A DNA stretch of 64,000 bases from Tillus elongatus (taxonomy: Eukaryota; Arthropoda; Insecta; Coleoptera; Cleridae). Each line of letters opens with the position of its first letter. Position 1 is the stretch's first letter. The notes beneath the pieces are model-generated. The model saw only the letters and a program-made list of their open reading frames with translations, did not search any database and was not told where the DNA came from. This document shows positions 1 to 13,045 of the stretch, piece by piece. A program made the position numbers and the translations under genes. The stretch is from NCBI GenBank assembly GCA_964006375.1, contig OZ023270.1, positions 53,713,820 to 53,777,819 of the forward strand, in the 5' to 3' direction.

Positions 1-746
<746 letters not shown>

Positions 747-802
747 ATGTCAAGAAAGAAGAAGTATTAGCAATTAGGAGTAGGTTTCCAACAAAAATAC
801 CA
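747..802 (+). CDS. MAP1LC3: LC3/Atg8-family autophagy protein, internal exon (first visible)
   Basis: This exon encodes the ubiquitin-like N-terminal stretch VKKEEVLAIRSRFPTKIP. The pattern R-x-x-x-P-T-K-I-P is the conserved start of the LC3/GABARAP fold. It is bounded by TTACAG (741-746) and GTAAGT (803-808). Its first two bases complete a split codon from an exon to the left, and it ends in phase 0, which fits the next exon at 5526. The family's short N-terminal helix and start codon are not in the window. LC3 proteins are cleaved after a C-terminal glycine, conjugated to phosphatidylethanolamine and placed on autophagosome membranes. The family call is firm; LC3C-like as opposed to LC3A/B-like is an inference from residues in the last exon. 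Confidence 0.88.
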
Positions 803-935
803 GTAAGTACCCCAGTACATTTACATTAATTAAAATACGAAATTATCCATCTCAAAGTGCACAAAGCTAGTAGTGCATAAAAGATGATCCAATAGCTTCA
901 CCCAACAGATAAAGATGATACATAAAAAAAATTCA

Positions 936-965
936 GGACCCAGCAAGTGCGTTATGGTAGTGAAT
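936..965. repeat. solo end of family A terminal repeat
   Basis: The bases GGACCCAGCAAGTGCGTTAT and the adjoining GGTAGTGAAT match the inverted end of the MITEs at 26460-26758 and 57583-57893. No partner end was seen nearby, so this is a single end or a deleted copy inside an LC3 intron. Confidence 0.7.
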
Positions 966-1189
966 GTATGAATAATATATTATAGTGATTTAGCCTTATA
1001 TTAAAAGTTATAAACCATTACTTTATTTACTTAGGAACAGTAAAAAAATATGTTAAAGAAAGGCAAGCAAAAACATGATCTCTATCATAAATATTTTTAC
1101 AGTAACTTTGATACAAAACTCAAACAAACAAATTGACAAACAGGAAATATACCCAACAAAAAATACACTAGAAAGCTGAACATAAAAAA

Positions 1190-1610
1190 TCCCGTGGTTC
1201 ATGCATTGAGGGTGACTGTATGCATGCAGAAGGGGGAGAAGAACCCCCATGTCGAAGAGGGTTTCTGCCCAATCACCCAAAAACACGGGGGGTTGTTCTT
1301 CCCCTTGTGCATGCATACAACTGCCTGCAAAGCATCAAGCCCAAAAAAATTTCTTGGGAACAAGCCCCAAGAAAGTTACTGGACCTAGGAGAACATGGAT
1401 GCGAGGCGGGGTAGACGGGGTTTAAAGGAGGTATTGCTGCAAAATGTGAAAAACGCAACTTTTCAAAGTCCGACAAAATATATTTTTTTAGCATTTTCCG
1501 CTCATATTTCCTCCCGGCCCAGCACCCCTATGCATTCTTGGTCCCTTAACTTTCTTAGGCGTTGTTTGCAACAAATTTGCCTTGAGGCTTGTGCATCCAA
1601 GGAGGGTTTT
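1190..1610. repeat. complex foldback repeat
   Basis: Two nested inverted repeats are readable. The strong inner one pairs about 1214-1250 with about 1288-1322 around a centre near 1265; both arms carry GTATGCATGC and runs of C/G. A weaker outer one pairs about 1321-1440 with about 1500-1610, sharing a TTAACTTTCTT-like core. The region is much more GC-rich than its neighbours. The short frames on both strands are shadows of the palindrome. It is probably a foldback or MITE-like insertion in the intron. Confidence 0.6.
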
Positions 1611-1639
1611 AGCATTTCTCTGAAGAAAAAAATCTAAAA

Positions 1640-2490
1640 ATCCTCTGTGCAGTAAACTGTAAATTTACCGAAATTACATTCCACAACGTCGCCTATAATG
1701 CCCTTTTCAGATAATATCGAATACAGCACTAAAGTAAATAAATTCACTTGCTGTTTCACTTCTTTTTTATTTTTACATTGCATATATAAGCACAAGATAA
1801 CCAAGTATGGGGGGGGGGGGGGGTCGCTTAATTAACATTGCGACTACACAAACTTAAAAGTAGAGAATACATTTAGATCGTGTTAACAGCCATAAATTTG
1901 ATTAAAAAATCACTTCTAAATGTATGCACACAAAAATGAGTAAACTACATTTATAAAATATAATAAAAAACAACAGTTTTACGATATTTCAACAATGTAG
2001 ATATTGAATTACAGAATCTGAAGTGATGTTGAGGATTATTTTAATGTTCATTTAGAATAACTTTATTTTTCTTTGATCAAAAGACTTGAAAATTGGTACA
2101 CAGCCACGCCTATCTATGTTCATTTCAACAATAATTCAACGCTCGATAATATTACTTAAATCTACTCTAAAGATAAGTATAATAAATTGCTAGAAATCTA
2201 ATTTAGGTCTTATTCTAAATTTAAATTTTAATACTACAAAATGTTTTTAATGCGTGTACTGTAAACCCGTCCGGGTTTGTGTGTACACATCACTTATTTA
2301 TGTCTCGATAATGTGTGACTGCGAAATTCTATATTTTTACTAAGGCATTTTTATAAGAGAAAATAAAAAAATAAAATAATATACAAAACTAGATGAAGGG
2401 AATGAAAGTAGAGAAGAAAAAGAGAGAAAAAAAAAACCAAACACAAAAACAAAAACAAAAATTAAAAATCTTAGCAATGAAATAGTGTTT
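1640..2490. other. intronic AT-rich sequence with a poly-G run
   Basis: No gene or recognised element was seen. A run of 15 G residues lies at 1809-1823 and an A-rich low-complexity stretch at about 2395-2465. Confidence 0.6.
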
Positions 2491-2567
2491 TTTCCCTCAG
2501 GGCTCGTCCGCGACCTTGCTGCCCCGATAGCACTGCAACCTTTGGTTGATTGTGCATACCCTTAGTC

Positions 2568-3125
2568 TTACTCCACCCATTCCAAAATCACTGTGCCTTG
2601 AACTAGTCTGCACAGCGATTGGTAGGGTGAAGTTTTATATTGCTCTGTCTCCGGTCTAGACTGACCGTAGATCAGTTGTCTTTTGCGGTTCAGAGCTTTA
2701 CACTCGCACAAGATGTGCTGGGCTGATTCGAACCGCCCCATTTTATGCAGGTGTTTCTTGACGGCCATGTGTCCCGTCAAGAGACCTGTTGTGTTTCTAA
2801 ACTGTCCTCTGCTAAGATTTAGCAGCTCCACAACTCTCTTTGAACTGGATTCGTCAATTATTGACTTCCCATGTCTGAGCCCTGGACAGTCTGCCCAGTA
2901 CTCCTTGTGTTGGTTTCTGACCCAGGACTTAATGGCTCCCCTGGCAGTGCTCTTTGTCACGCCCGATTCTGGTCCTATAAATGGTGCTGCTGACCCTCTC
3001 TTCGCGAGCCTGTCAGCTTCTTCACTGTCTTTGATCCCCGAGTGACCCGGCACCCAGATGAGGGTCACCTCATTCTGCCCAGCCAGGTCGCTCGTCTCAT
3101 CTCGGCACTCCTGAAATAGTGTTTG
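2568..3125 (-). pseudogene. RNase H and C-terminal domain of a non-LTR retrotransposon
   Basis: The minus strand encodes the end of an RNase H domain (IWVPGHSGI followed by EEADRLAKRG). A LINE-type tail follows, with YW..CPGLRHGKS, LTGHMAVKKHLHKMG and a HILCEC motif. The frame continues upstream of the GTG at 3068 to about 3114 before a stop, so the copy is 5' truncated in the RNase H fold. The same organisation is seen at 28383-29093 on the other strand, so the two belong to one broad group (R1/LOA/I-like RNase H LINEs). It lies in an LC3 intron and shows no sign of host function. Confidence 0.8.
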
Positions 3126-3179
3126 TTAAGCCTGTATTTTTTTTGCCTAATTGATCCTTGTTTGTCTCGTACCACTTTT

Positions 3180-4330
3180 TAAAACAACCTACGAAATTTC
3201 GAAAAGTACTCTGTGTGCACTGTGCTGGAATTTCATTGTATATTAGTGAGCCCATGTATGAAATGTACTGTTGTGAGAGATATAAGGACCTAAAGATAAC
3301 TGTTACTTTGCTTGAGCTAATTGATCTTGTGAGAATGAGAAATAGGTGAATGATAAACGGGCATTTTTTTCATAAATTCAACAACTGAGAATATGTAGAG
3401 CTCTCACACGGTGAATATACGGCTATCCTTAAAAACTTTCGACACTAGATGTAATATTGATCTATTCACCATTGTCTTTATGATCCAGTTTTGTATTAGG
3501 TTAAGATATCTTTGTTGTACCTCGTATGCATTTCCTCAGGCTATCGTAGCATAACTTGAATTGACTGAACAATACAAATATAGACGCATATTAGCCCCTT
3601 TCATGATAAAATGTGCTTTAATTGCTTAAATTTATGAACAGCTTTTCTCAGTTTATTGTTTATATAATCTGTGTGAAATTTCCATTATAACAGCTGATCG
3701 AAAAAGACACCTAAATATCGTGTTTTATTTGCACGTATTATTTTGTTATGGCAGGAGCAGTGATTTTTATAATAGCAGTCATAGTCATGTATAGTAATAC
3801 TCTTCACATCTGATATTTGTGACAATCGAGGAGAAAATGTTATAAATGTTGTTTTCTTAAGGTGTAAAGTCAACAGATTGAAGTCGAGTCATGAGTTTAC
3901 GGCCATAATACCCTCAGCTGTTGTTTTTTTGACCGTTTCCCAGTTAGATTCTTGAATAAGTAACACCGTGTCATCCAGGGATGTTAACACTTAGCAAATT
4001 GTTTAGATATAATAGAAACAAAATAGGCCCAAAAACAGTTCCCTGAGGCACCCCACATGTGATAAGGCCGTAGTTACTACATGAATCGTTAATTTTAACT
4101 CTCTGTCGACGGTGGTATATATAGGATTTGAATAAGCGCAGAGATTCCTCTTAATCCTAGATTTTTAAGATGTTGCATTAACATTTCGTAAGGTCCAAAA
4201 AAACCTCCAGTGCACTTATTACCATTATCTAAATTTTTATAAATATATTCTGTTACGAAAACGGCATTCATTAGGGTTTAGTATCTATCTTTTTCGAGAT
4301 AATTAAGGAGCCTAGTTTTGAATGGCAAGT
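3180..4330 (-). pseudogene. decayed non-LTR reverse transcriptase
   Basis: RT pieces in shifting frames run from right to left. These are TEYIYKNLDNGNKCTG (about 4200-4260), a CGVPQGTVFGPILFLLYLNN block (about 4010-4075), DDTVLLIQESNWETVKKTT (about 3910-3970, with the catalytic region partly lost), and KTRYLGVFFD (about 3690-3720). A palm-thumb remnant with an AWGNAYEVQQRYL-like stretch lies near 3450-3560. Stops and frameshifts are frequent, so it is dead. It belongs to the Jockey superfamily in the broad sense; the clade is unresolved. Confidence 0.7.
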
Positions 4331-4540
4331 TAGTTTCATTTCATGTTTGCTTTGATGATAACAATGAGACATAGTCGAGCATAAACTTGTGCGTAAAATA
4401 ACGCACGGTAAAACATTAATTAGTGAATTTTAATTAAATTGACAAACAAGCCAATGGTTGTTGTCATGTTTTTCATTACCTTAATTACGAGCATTTTCAG
4501 ATGAGAGCTTAAACGAGTCTCCTTTAGAAACAAGCCGTTT

Positions 4541-5035
4541 AAGGTTAGATGCATTCTCACCACAATTAGAACCGTAGACCGGTTTCGCTCTAATCAGAGC
4601 TCGTCAGTACAGAATACTAATTGCAGCGAAAATACACCTATAAAGTAATAGGGCTATGGTAGCCAGCCTTTCAAAACTAAGTGAGATGTAAGACACGAAG
4701 CACGTGCTGCCACCTCGTTTCGGAACCAAGTAGTATGTTGTCACGGCAGCTCCAAATAACACAGAATGTTACAAAATAGAGACTGTATACAACCAACTAA
4801 CAATTTAGTAAATTGTTAGCCGTGGCCCATTTCTACCCTAATATAAGGACAAAGTATGTAAGGCTAGATGCATTCTCACCACAATTATAACCGTAGACAG
4901 GTTTCGCTCTAATTAGAGCTCGTCAGTACGGCATACTAATTGCAGCGAAAATACACCTATAAAGTAATACGGCTATGGTAGCCAGCCTTCCGAAACTAAG
5001 TGCGATGTAAGACACGAAGCACAACAATTTAGTAA
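4541..5035. repeat. direct repeat pair, about 170 bp each
   Basis: Copies at about 4541-4715 and 4859-5025 share GATGCATTCTCACCACAATT, the GGTTTCGCTCTAAT block, GAGCTCGTCAGTAC and a long A-rich tail. A short palindrome, CAATTTAGTAAATTG, follows each copy (about 4800 and 5025). This is probably a partial tandem or composite repeat; the family was not recognised. Confidence 0.8.
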
Positions 5036-5525
5036 ATTGTCAGCCCTGGCCCATGGGCATTTTCACACAAAAAATATAAACCAAACAGTGTACAATAAAG
5101 AAGCAATTTATAAGTATGTAGTATATTGAGAAATGATGGCAATTTTTTTGTTTTTGAATGTCGCTGTTCGGATACTGCCGAGGTTACTTAATTAGAGTTA
5201 GGCAACGTCGAACAAGGCCAGTTTTTGGAGGGGTGATCGGTTTTGGATCTAATCTAATGTGGTTAAATTCGTACTTTACAAACCTCTCCTGTAATAGCCA
5301 TAAATGTTGACCAAGAAGGTCATAAGATACTATAAAAAAGAACATAATGTGTAATCAATATGTTATTTTTGTTATTAAAAAAAATAATCAGAACATTTTT
5401 TCTATGATAAAGATTTGTCATTTTGTAAGCTTGTAACCGCAAATAAACTAGACATATCTCCTTCTAGCACCAAAACAAGTTGGCATTATTTCGATAATAA
5501 ATACGTTTTTTTTTTGTTATTTCAG

Positions 5526-5632
5526 GTAATAGTTCGTAGGTTTTACAGGGAAAGAAATTTACCGCAACTAGAAAAATCAAAATTCTTAGTACCTCAAGAA
5601 ATTACAATGTCACAATTTCAAACAATAATTAG
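5526..5632 (+). CDS. MAP1LC3: LC3/Atg8-family autophagy protein, middle exon
   Basis: The exon encodes VIVRRFYRERNLPQLEKSKF then LVPQEITMSQFQTIIR. It is bounded by TTTCAG (5520-5525) and GTAAGT (5633-5638). It contains the LC3 blocks P-V-I-V-x-R and K-F-L-V-P, which form the ubiquitin-like core and the groove that binds LIR-containing cargo receptors. It enters in phase 0 and ends two bases into an arginine codon that the next exon completes. The flanking introns are about 4.7 and 4.2 kb, swollen by mobile elements. Confidence 0.93.
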
Positions 5633-5639
5633 GTAAGTT

Positions 5640-6036
5640 TTTATTTTCTTATGATTGAAGTTACGAATAATGATATAAACTGTTTGAATAAAAACATTAA
5701 AAGTTTACTTCACTTCGATGAGATAAGTAAAACACTTCTATATGTTAGCTAGTTCAGGCAAATCAGTTGCACACATCTAGACTTGATTAAATAGGTGTTC
5801 GGTTCCAATTAACGTGCAAAATTGTCACAGCTAAAATCAGTTATTTAAGAAATCTAACAGTTCATGAAACATGAAAAATGGGTTATTATAGCGGTGTAGT
5901 TAAAACAATTTAACTGATGAACGCAGCAAGTAGAAATAATCTACACTATTTTACGAGAAGCATATGCATACCTATATACATATTATGCTTGTGTATGTGT
6001 GCGTGTGTCTGTAGGTGTGTGTGGGCGCGCGCGCGC
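5640..6036. other. intron sequence ending in GT/GC purine-pyrimidine tract
   Basis: No coding signal is seen. The stretch about 5993-6039 is alternating purine-pyrimidine (GTGT then eight GC steps), of a kind prone to Z-DNA, and abuts the MITE at 6040. Confidence 0.6.
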
Positions 6037-6039
6037 GCT

Positions 6040-6870
<831 letters not shown>

Positions 6871-6956
<86 letters not shown>
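6871..6956. repeat. TA microsatellite right of the 28S fragment
   Basis: Uninterrupted TA repeat of about 86 bases that begins directly after the conserved GGCTTGGAA of the 28S fragment. Confidence 0.98.
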
Positions 6957-6959
<3 letters not shown>

Positions 6960-7352
6960 ACAGATCTCCCCATCCCAATTAGCGAATCTTGTTTACAAAA
7001 TTTCGCTTAATATCAAAACATAGTTCCGCAATAAAAAGTCGAGAAAAAATAATGTTGACCGAAATGGGGAAGTTTTAAAATTGATATGTTGGGCCATTAT
7101 TAAGTACACGTATTTGAAGGGGTTAAGAGGTCAACACGTTTAAGGCACGACTGCCTATCATTAACCCCGCATGCGATCGCAAAAAGTTTTATTTCGTACT
7201 TCAAACAAAGTAAATTTTCCATCCAAGATGAAGAGCGTTAAGGAAAACCAAATTCTGCGTTCGTGCCCAAAAATATCAATTTAGTTCATAGCAATATGTT
7301 ATTAGACCAATTCGTCCAATTGGGCTAAAATAAATAATTGCGACACTGAATG

Positions 7353-7990
7353 TAGCTCAAAGCTTTCTTTAATTATCATGTTTAAACAATCGTTCTAGGT
7401 ACTAACACATTGGCCGCCATTTTAAAATGCTTGAGCTTAGCGAAAAATGAAAAGACTACAAACTTGATATTTTTCTGGTCTATTTAAAAGCACTTTTCGC
7501 ATTTGATCAAATAATGCGGTAATGTTGAAATAAGTGAGTTTCGCGAAAAATCACAAGAGTTTTTTTTTTCTAATTAAATACCAAACAATTTCTATACATT
7601 AACTTTTCAAACTAGTAATACAGGTATCAATTTCTCTTCAAAAATTTTGAAAAAAAAAGGGTCTCGAAGTGAACCGATCCAGCTGCCTTTTTAACAACAT
7701 TTCAAGGATGTAACAAAATTCAAATTATTAGCTTAAGGCCTTCTGAAGTTAAATGTTTATAAAATCATTCTAGATAGAAACAGATTGGCCACCATTTTGA
7801 AATACTTGCGTTTAGCGCAAAAAAAAATGAACCTACTTTCAAGTAGGTTTCATCTTCAGATTTGATCTAATAAAAATAGCAGATTAAAAAACATGTAACC
7901 GCCATTTTGAATTCAGTGAGTTTAGCAAAAAAACACAAGAGAGGTTATATTTAAATTGCTCACAACAAAACATATTTTATAAATATAAAT
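7353..7990. repeat. diverged direct repeat pair
   Basis: About 7353-7610 and 7727-7990 align. Shared landmarks are TAGCTCAAAGC versus TAGCTTAAGGC, TTGGCCGCCATTTTAAAATG versus TTGGCCACCATTTTGAAATA, and AGTGAGTTT..CACAAGAG. The spacing is about 372 bases. This looks like an old duplication inside the LC3 intron with no coding content. Confidence 0.7.
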
Positions 7991-8220
7991 GTATAAATTG
8001 GACCTAACGCACTAATTTCATGATGGCGGCACTCAAAACAGTTTCTTTTTCTAGTTATGGATTGACCAATTCTCCAGGGAGAGTGCCTGAAAATGACCCC
8101 TTTAAGTCTCAAATTCGTATCTGGTCATTTTACGCTTCAGTCGGGTACCTATTTCAATGTGGCGGAGAGTCTCTTTATCTATAGGTACACTTGGAGAACA
8201 CCCAAATCACCACAACACAT

Positions 8221-8279
8221 ATTTCAGAGACCTTACGATCGTTTCGTTGACAAAGTCAACATCTTCAGAGAAAGAAATT
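8221..8279 (-). ncRNA. hammerhead-ribozyme-like motif at PLE end
   Basis: The minus strand reads CTGAAGA, one base, GTTGAC-TTT-GTCAAC (a perfect 6-bp stem II), GAAAC, GATC, GTA. This matches the hammerhead core CUGANGA, stem II, GAAA, tiny stem III, NUH. Stem I can form as AGG with TCT, then an internal loop, then GAAAT with ATTTC. PLEs are known to carry small hammerheads with very short stem III. One extra base between the first core and stem II departs from the canonical form, so activity is uncertain. Confidence 0.5.
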
Positions 8280-8582
8280 ATAACATAAAAAACTAGATCC
8301 CGTATATTTATATCGCGTCAAGGTAAACGAACTAGTCCGAAGTAAAGTTGTCGTCCAAGAACGATCGTTTGTTAAATGCGCAGTGAAACAGGTCGGAGAC
8401 CTGCTTTCATCTTTTGGTCGACAAATTTATGACCCTTATCTAATATAGGTTTAAAAGGACCAGAGTTATTTAAAGAATCAGCACGTTTCCTTTCGATATA
8501 GAAATTTACTATGTGGATATTGGTTTATGCCGATAAAGACATCTGGTGAGATAAACAACATCAACTCAAAGTATTTAAGCGG

Positions 8583-9059
8583 TCAAATGCAAAGAGAAAA
8601 TAAAGGGCTTAAAATTACAGGTGCCGCACGATTTAATGAAGTTTTGTTCTTAATAGACCTTAATATAAAAATACTTTCTAATGAATCAAGCATAGTTTGA
8701 TGTCTAACATTTTTGACAAGTTTCAAATTTTCTTTGTCAATGTGGTGGTTATTATCCCATATATGTTGTGCCACACATGATTTGTCCACCGTACCATATC
8801 GTAACTGTGCGATGTGTTCACGAAATCTGGTGGCTATGTTTCTCCTAGTTTGGCCCCCGTATTTAAGATCACAATCTTTGCAACTAATCTCATAAATTCC
8901 GGACATTTCAGTGACCTTGTCTTTATCTTTCGTATTACCCAACAAATTTTTTAAATTACTTTTCGTCGAAAACGTCAAATGTAAATCGGCTTTCTTAAAA
9001 ATACTTTCCAAACCCTTTGTGATTCGTGATTCATAAGATAAACACACAATTTTTTTCAC
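8583..9059 (-). pseudogene. PLE GIY-YIG endonuclease domain
   Basis: The 158-codon frame contains GIYEISCKDC followed by KYGGQTRRNIATRFREH. This is a GIY-YIG nuclease with YGG in place of YIG and a PLE-typical C-x2-C. Further on, SCVAQHIW..NHH, LDSLESIFI (the probable catalytic Glu) and SLNR complete the domain. In PLEs the domain nicks target DNA for priming. The frame is open, but the RT in front is truncated and shifted, so this copy cannot be autonomous. The + strand copies at 18790-19730 and 25206-25440 carry the same module in worse shape. Confidence 0.88.
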
Positions 9060-9242
9060 GATTTTATCATTCTTAAATGTCGTTCATTCAGATATCACCA
9101 TCTTTGTTCTGTGTTTGTTCACTAATTTGTCTATTAAACCATCCGAGTAACCGTTATATCTCGCCACATTTCTTATGTATTTTAATTCTGTATTAAATCT
9201 GTTTACTCAACGGAAATTTGATCGATCTATTTACTAAGAAAT

Positions 9243-9470
9243 TTAAACTAGCCGTTTTTTTGCAAACGTATGTTGTGAGTCATTAGCAATATAACTAATA
9301 GTAGCCGTTTCCTTCCTGTAGACATCGAATTCAAGCGAGCCATTATTTTTATTTTTAATTACTAGTACATCTAGGAATTCAAGCGAGCCATTATTTTTAT
9401 TTTTAATAACTAGTACATCTAGGAACGAAAGTTCTTTATCTATAGCAAAATGGCAGCCATTTATAAGCAA
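9243..9470 (-). pseudogene. C-terminal piece of PLE reverse transcriptase
   Basis: It encodes LSFLDVLVIKNKNNGSLEF then FDVYRKETATISYI and NDSQHTF, the conserved block after the YVDD palm in Penelope-type RTs. An internal 48-base direct duplication (about 9325-9425) repeats the FLDVLVIKNKNNGSLE stretch in frame. It is truncated upstream at about 9480, and frames change before the GIY-YIG domain. Confidence 0.82.
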
Positions 9471-9864
9471 AATTCTTATTGGTTTTAATATTGCTCAAAC
9501 ACGTCAAATTGGTATTCAGCATTCGGCAACGTCGGATTCAATCTAGACCATTTTATTATTTATCGTAATGTGTCAAATCCAAATTTTTGTACGAATTCCC
9601 AAAATTATATGCCAGGTACCTTAACCTCTACGTATATCACACAAATATAATAAATCATTTTATATGACGTACAAATAACAGTTTCAGTAACTAATACTAA
9701 GTTTATATACAATTAATTTAAAATACAAACTTCTGAATATTGCAAGAGCCATTAAATTAAAACAAAAATTTTCAAATTACATTGCTAACCGCTTAAACAC
9801 CACTACTCCTTTTAGAATTAATATTTTTTATGTTCATTTATTTAAATTACAAATTTCTTTACAG

Positions 9865-10162
9865 GAATAGAATGAAAATGCACCAAAATCAAGCCTTGTA
9901 TCTGTTAGTCAACGATAGGTCCATGCTGAGTATGAGTTTAACTTTGGCAGAGGTGTATTCCGAATACGCAATGCCAGATGGTTTCTTGTATATAACGTAT
10001 GCATCCCAAGAAGTATTTGGTGGTACTACAGAAGGTATAATTGAAAACCTGGATAGCAACATAACAATGAATTCATTTGATAAAGATAATTCCACGAACA
10101 AGTCTAGGACGTCTAGGGCATATTATATGAATTATACACATGTCAAAAAGTGGACCAAATGA
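9865..10162 (+). CDS. MAP1LC3: LC3/Atg8-family autophagy protein, last exon
   Basis: The exon follows ACAG (9861-9864); its first base completes a split Arg codon. It encodes NRMKMHQNQALYLLVNDRSM, a SLTLAEVYSEYAMPDGFLY block and ITYASQEVFG, which is the end of the LC3 fold with the conserved glycine used for processing and lipidation. Y-A-S-Q-E-x-F-G is LC3-like rather than GABARAP-like, and S-M-S with AEVY resembles LC3C. The frame then runs on for about 46 residues (starting GTTEGIIENLD, ending YTHVKKWTK) before TGA. That is a long tail for the family; normally ATG4 would remove it. The exon borders and the conserved core make this a working gene in all likelihood. Confidence 0.94.
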
Positions 10163-10335
10163 TATTATTATGATTATTATATATTTCCTTTGAGAAAAGA
10201 CTGCATTACTGTATATAATAGTTTTATCTGAATTTGAAAAGTATGGTATGTTACAGTCGAATGTTTACATGCTTTGATGAAGTTTGTTGCTAGTAATTTA
10301 GGGTCTAAAAATGTTATGTGTGAAAGCGAAATTCA

Positions 10336-10358
10336 AATAAAAAAATATTTACAATAAA
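10336..10358 (+). promoter_or_regulatory. polyadenylation signals of the LC3-like gene
   Basis: Two AATAAA hexamers (10336-10341 and 10353-10358) lie about 175-195 bases after the stop codon. No transcript data were available to say which is used. Confidence 0.6.
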
Positions 10359-10359
10359 T

Positions 10360-10732
10360 AAGCATATTCGATCTTAATACTGATGTAACTATTGTCTAAA
10401 ACACAAACCATGTGATATTGGGACTGTTCTTCCCACTTTCTACATACTATTTTTAAAGCTTTATATTGTTCAATAAATTTTACTGTAATTTAAATGACGT
10501 AAATACATTTTAATTTTTCAACTTGTTTGTTGAACATTGAAACTTTTCTTAAAGCTCACTAGTTAATAAATTAATCACATTCAGAGCACGATGATAAGAC
10601 GATTAAAATTTTGTTTGTATGAAAGCCAATTTAACAAGTTTTGATAAGCTTTTTCTTGTGATAATCTGTTTTATATTTTATTTTATGTAAATAAACATTT
10701 TTTCTTAAATCGCTGTTTTTTGTACACTTTCC
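10360..10732. other. AT-rich intergenic sequence
   Basis: No gene or recognised repeat is seen between the LC3 3' end and the LINE fragment at 10733. Confidence 0.5.
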
Positions 10733-11624
10733 TTTTTTTATTTGGAAGTTTAAAGTGTATTAACATCTAAGGTCATTGGCACTATCGGTACATTTTGTTT
10801 CGCTAATTAAAATATCTGTAATCAAATGCTATCAAATAGTGAGGATTGTCTTAAAAAACAGAGTAAATTAGTCACATTTGGCTCACTCAAGTCAAGAATT
10901 TGGGCTAGTGTTTTCCCATTTAGGTATTCGAGTCTTGGATTGATATATAGTGGACATTCTTGAAGCACATGGTTAACAGTAATCAGTCACATATTTCACA
11001 TTGAGGTTGTTGTTGCTGGATAAGTAGGTATCCATGGGTGAACTTACAATGGCCTATACGAGTTCTTCTGATAGCGACTTCTTCCCTGCGTGTTAGACTT
11101 GGGAGCGTCTTTGGGGTCACTGATGTTTCGATCTTGCAAAGTTTGTTGTCAAGGGATGCCCAGTGGGTTTGCCATTTGGCTTTAGAACTTTCTTTAATAT
11201 TGGTAATAAGGTCTGAATGGGTACACTTTCCTTGTTTTGCTATTAAATATAGACAAATAAAACCACACGATCTGAAAGATCAGCATTAAGGTCTAGTAAA
11301 AGAAATATGTCCTAACATGACAAGTTGCAACAGGTCATTTTCTAAATATATTTGCGAGCTTATAGGTACGGGTGATTCAAGATTGAACCACATCATAAAT
11401 AAGTGTTTTAAAGTGACTAGGGGTGAAATGAATCCATAGGATTCAAATAATCTGATCGTGGTGTCCATAACGTAGGTCCTTCGTGATGTATTGTCTCAGG
11501 CCCGAGGTATTTTGGTTACTTATAATTTGTTTGAAATAATTTCAAACGGCCTGAGCATTTAGATATGCTCTAAACACGTCTTTATTTAATATATACTTAT
11601 TTCAAAAACATTTTAGTGTAGGTA
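10733..11624 (-). mobile_element. LINE 3' end, copy 1 (RNase H-type element)
   Basis: The minus strand, about 11085-11230, encodes KWQTHWASLDNKLCKI, then LPSLTRREEVAIRRTRIGHC, KFTHGYLL and QCEIC, followed after frame breaks by an LTVNHVLQECP-like stretch. This is the tail after the RNase H domain in I/Nimb-like LINEs. The copy is 5' truncated near 11624. A second copy at 12153-13042 is about 95% identical by eye and stops at the same point (AGTGTAGGTA). Confidence 0.78.
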
Positions 11625-11639
11625 CTTAGAACAAAAAAG

Positions 11640-12145
11640 TCTACGCGCAGAAAGTGCGTTATGGTAGTGAATTTTCGTAGAAATGATCTGGCACCAAACA
11701 TTTTTTAAATTATATGCTCGTAACTTGTTTATTTTTAATCTAGAAATCTAAATTTTCGCATATGGTTTACCTTTTATAACGTTAACCTACTTACCAAATT
11801 TGGTTACCGTGGGTTTTTTATTTTCGGAGATCAATTTTTTTTCCGAAAGAAAACCCAAAATTTTTTCCGGAACACCTGGTTCGATTTTCCTGGCTAACGA
11901 ACTTATCCAAGCTATTAATAAAAGAAAGGTACCTGCCAAACTTTATCAAAATCGGTCCATTATTTTTTGAGTTATCGGTGTGATACATATATAACATCGT
12001 CATCGGCTGTTGGTAGTGAAGTGTGTTAATTGTTGTGAGTAAAACCATAGTATTGAATAAACATTTTTGTAAATTATCCCAAAGCTGAATCATTTCATGG
12101 TGATCAGGAACGTAGGTTTAAACAATTTTAGAGGCAAAGAAAGAT
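11640..12145. repeat. family A fragment with left terminal end
   Basis: It begins with the family A end (GCGCAGAAAGTGCGTTATGG). It continues through CGATTTTCCTGGCTAACGAA and the block GAGTTATCGGTGTGATAC, where other copies carry a TA array. Here only ATATATAA is present. It is a close paralogue of 16428-16935 over about 500 bases. Confidence 0.82.
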
Positions 12146-12152
12146 TTTTTAT

Positions 12153-13042
12153 TTTTTTATTTGGAAGTTTAAAGTGTCTTAACATCTAAGGTCATTGACA
12201 CTATCGGTACATTTTGTTTCGCTAATTAAAGTATCTGTAATCAAATGCTATCAAATAGTGAGGATTGTCTTAAAAACAGAGTAAATTAGTCACATTTGGC
12301 TCACTCAAGTCAAAAATTTGGGCTAGTGTTTTCCCATTTAGGTATTCGAGTCTTGGATTGATATATAGTGGACATTCTTAAAGCAAATGGTTAACAGTAA
12401 TCAGTCACATATTTCACATTGAGGTTGTTGTTGCTGGATAAGTAGGTATCCATGGGTAAACTTACAATGGCCTATACGAGTTCTTCTAATAGCGACTTCT
12501 TCCCTGCGTGTTAGACTTGGGAGCGTCTTTGGGGTCACTGATGTTTTGATCTTGCAAAGTTTGTTGTCAAGGGATGCCCAGTGGGTTTGCCATTTGGCTT
12601 TAGAACTTTCTTTAATATTGGTAATAAGGTCTGAATGGGTACACTTTCCTTGTTTTGCTATTAAATAGAGACAAATAAAACCACACGATCTGAAAGATCA
12701 GCATTAAGGTCTAGTAAAAGAAATATGTCCTAACATGACAAGTTGTAACAGGTCATTTTCTAAATATATTTGCGAGCTTATAGGTACGGGTGATTCAAGA
12801 TTGAACCACATCATATATAAGTGTCTTAAAGTGACTAGGGGTGAAATGAATCCATAGCATTAAAATAATCTGATCGTGGTGGCCATAACGTAGGTCCTTC
12901 GTGATGTATTGTCTCAGGCCCGGGGTATTCTGGTTACTTATAATGTGTTTGAAATAATTTCAAACGGCCTGAGCATTTAGATATGCTCTAAACACGTATT
13001 TATTTAATACACACTTGATTCAAAAACATTTCAGTGTAGGTA
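12153..13042 (-). mobile_element. LINE 3' end, copy 2
   Basis: Near-identical to 10733-11624, with the same 5' end point, the same internal stop after the QCEIC motif, and a handful of substitutions. The two copies are separated by the family A fragment at 11640-12145. A shared truncation point suggests a segmental duplication or a short non-autonomous derivative, not two independent LINE insertions. Confidence 0.8.
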
Positions 13043-13045
13043 GAA

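Larger units (their letters stand above)
8180..9480 (-). mobile_element. Penelope-like element, 5'-truncated copy
   Basis: Read on the minus strand, this holds the end of a Penelope-type RT (9243-9470), a linker, a GIY-YIG endonuclease domain (8583-9059), an AT-rich 3' region, and the terminal hammerhead-like motif (8221-8279). That is the order expected for a PLE. The RT core is missing, so the copy is incomplete. Related copies are at 18790-19805 and 25206-25720 on the + strand, and the three share the terminal motif and the downstream CCAAGTGTACTTAT-like tail. Confidence 0.85.
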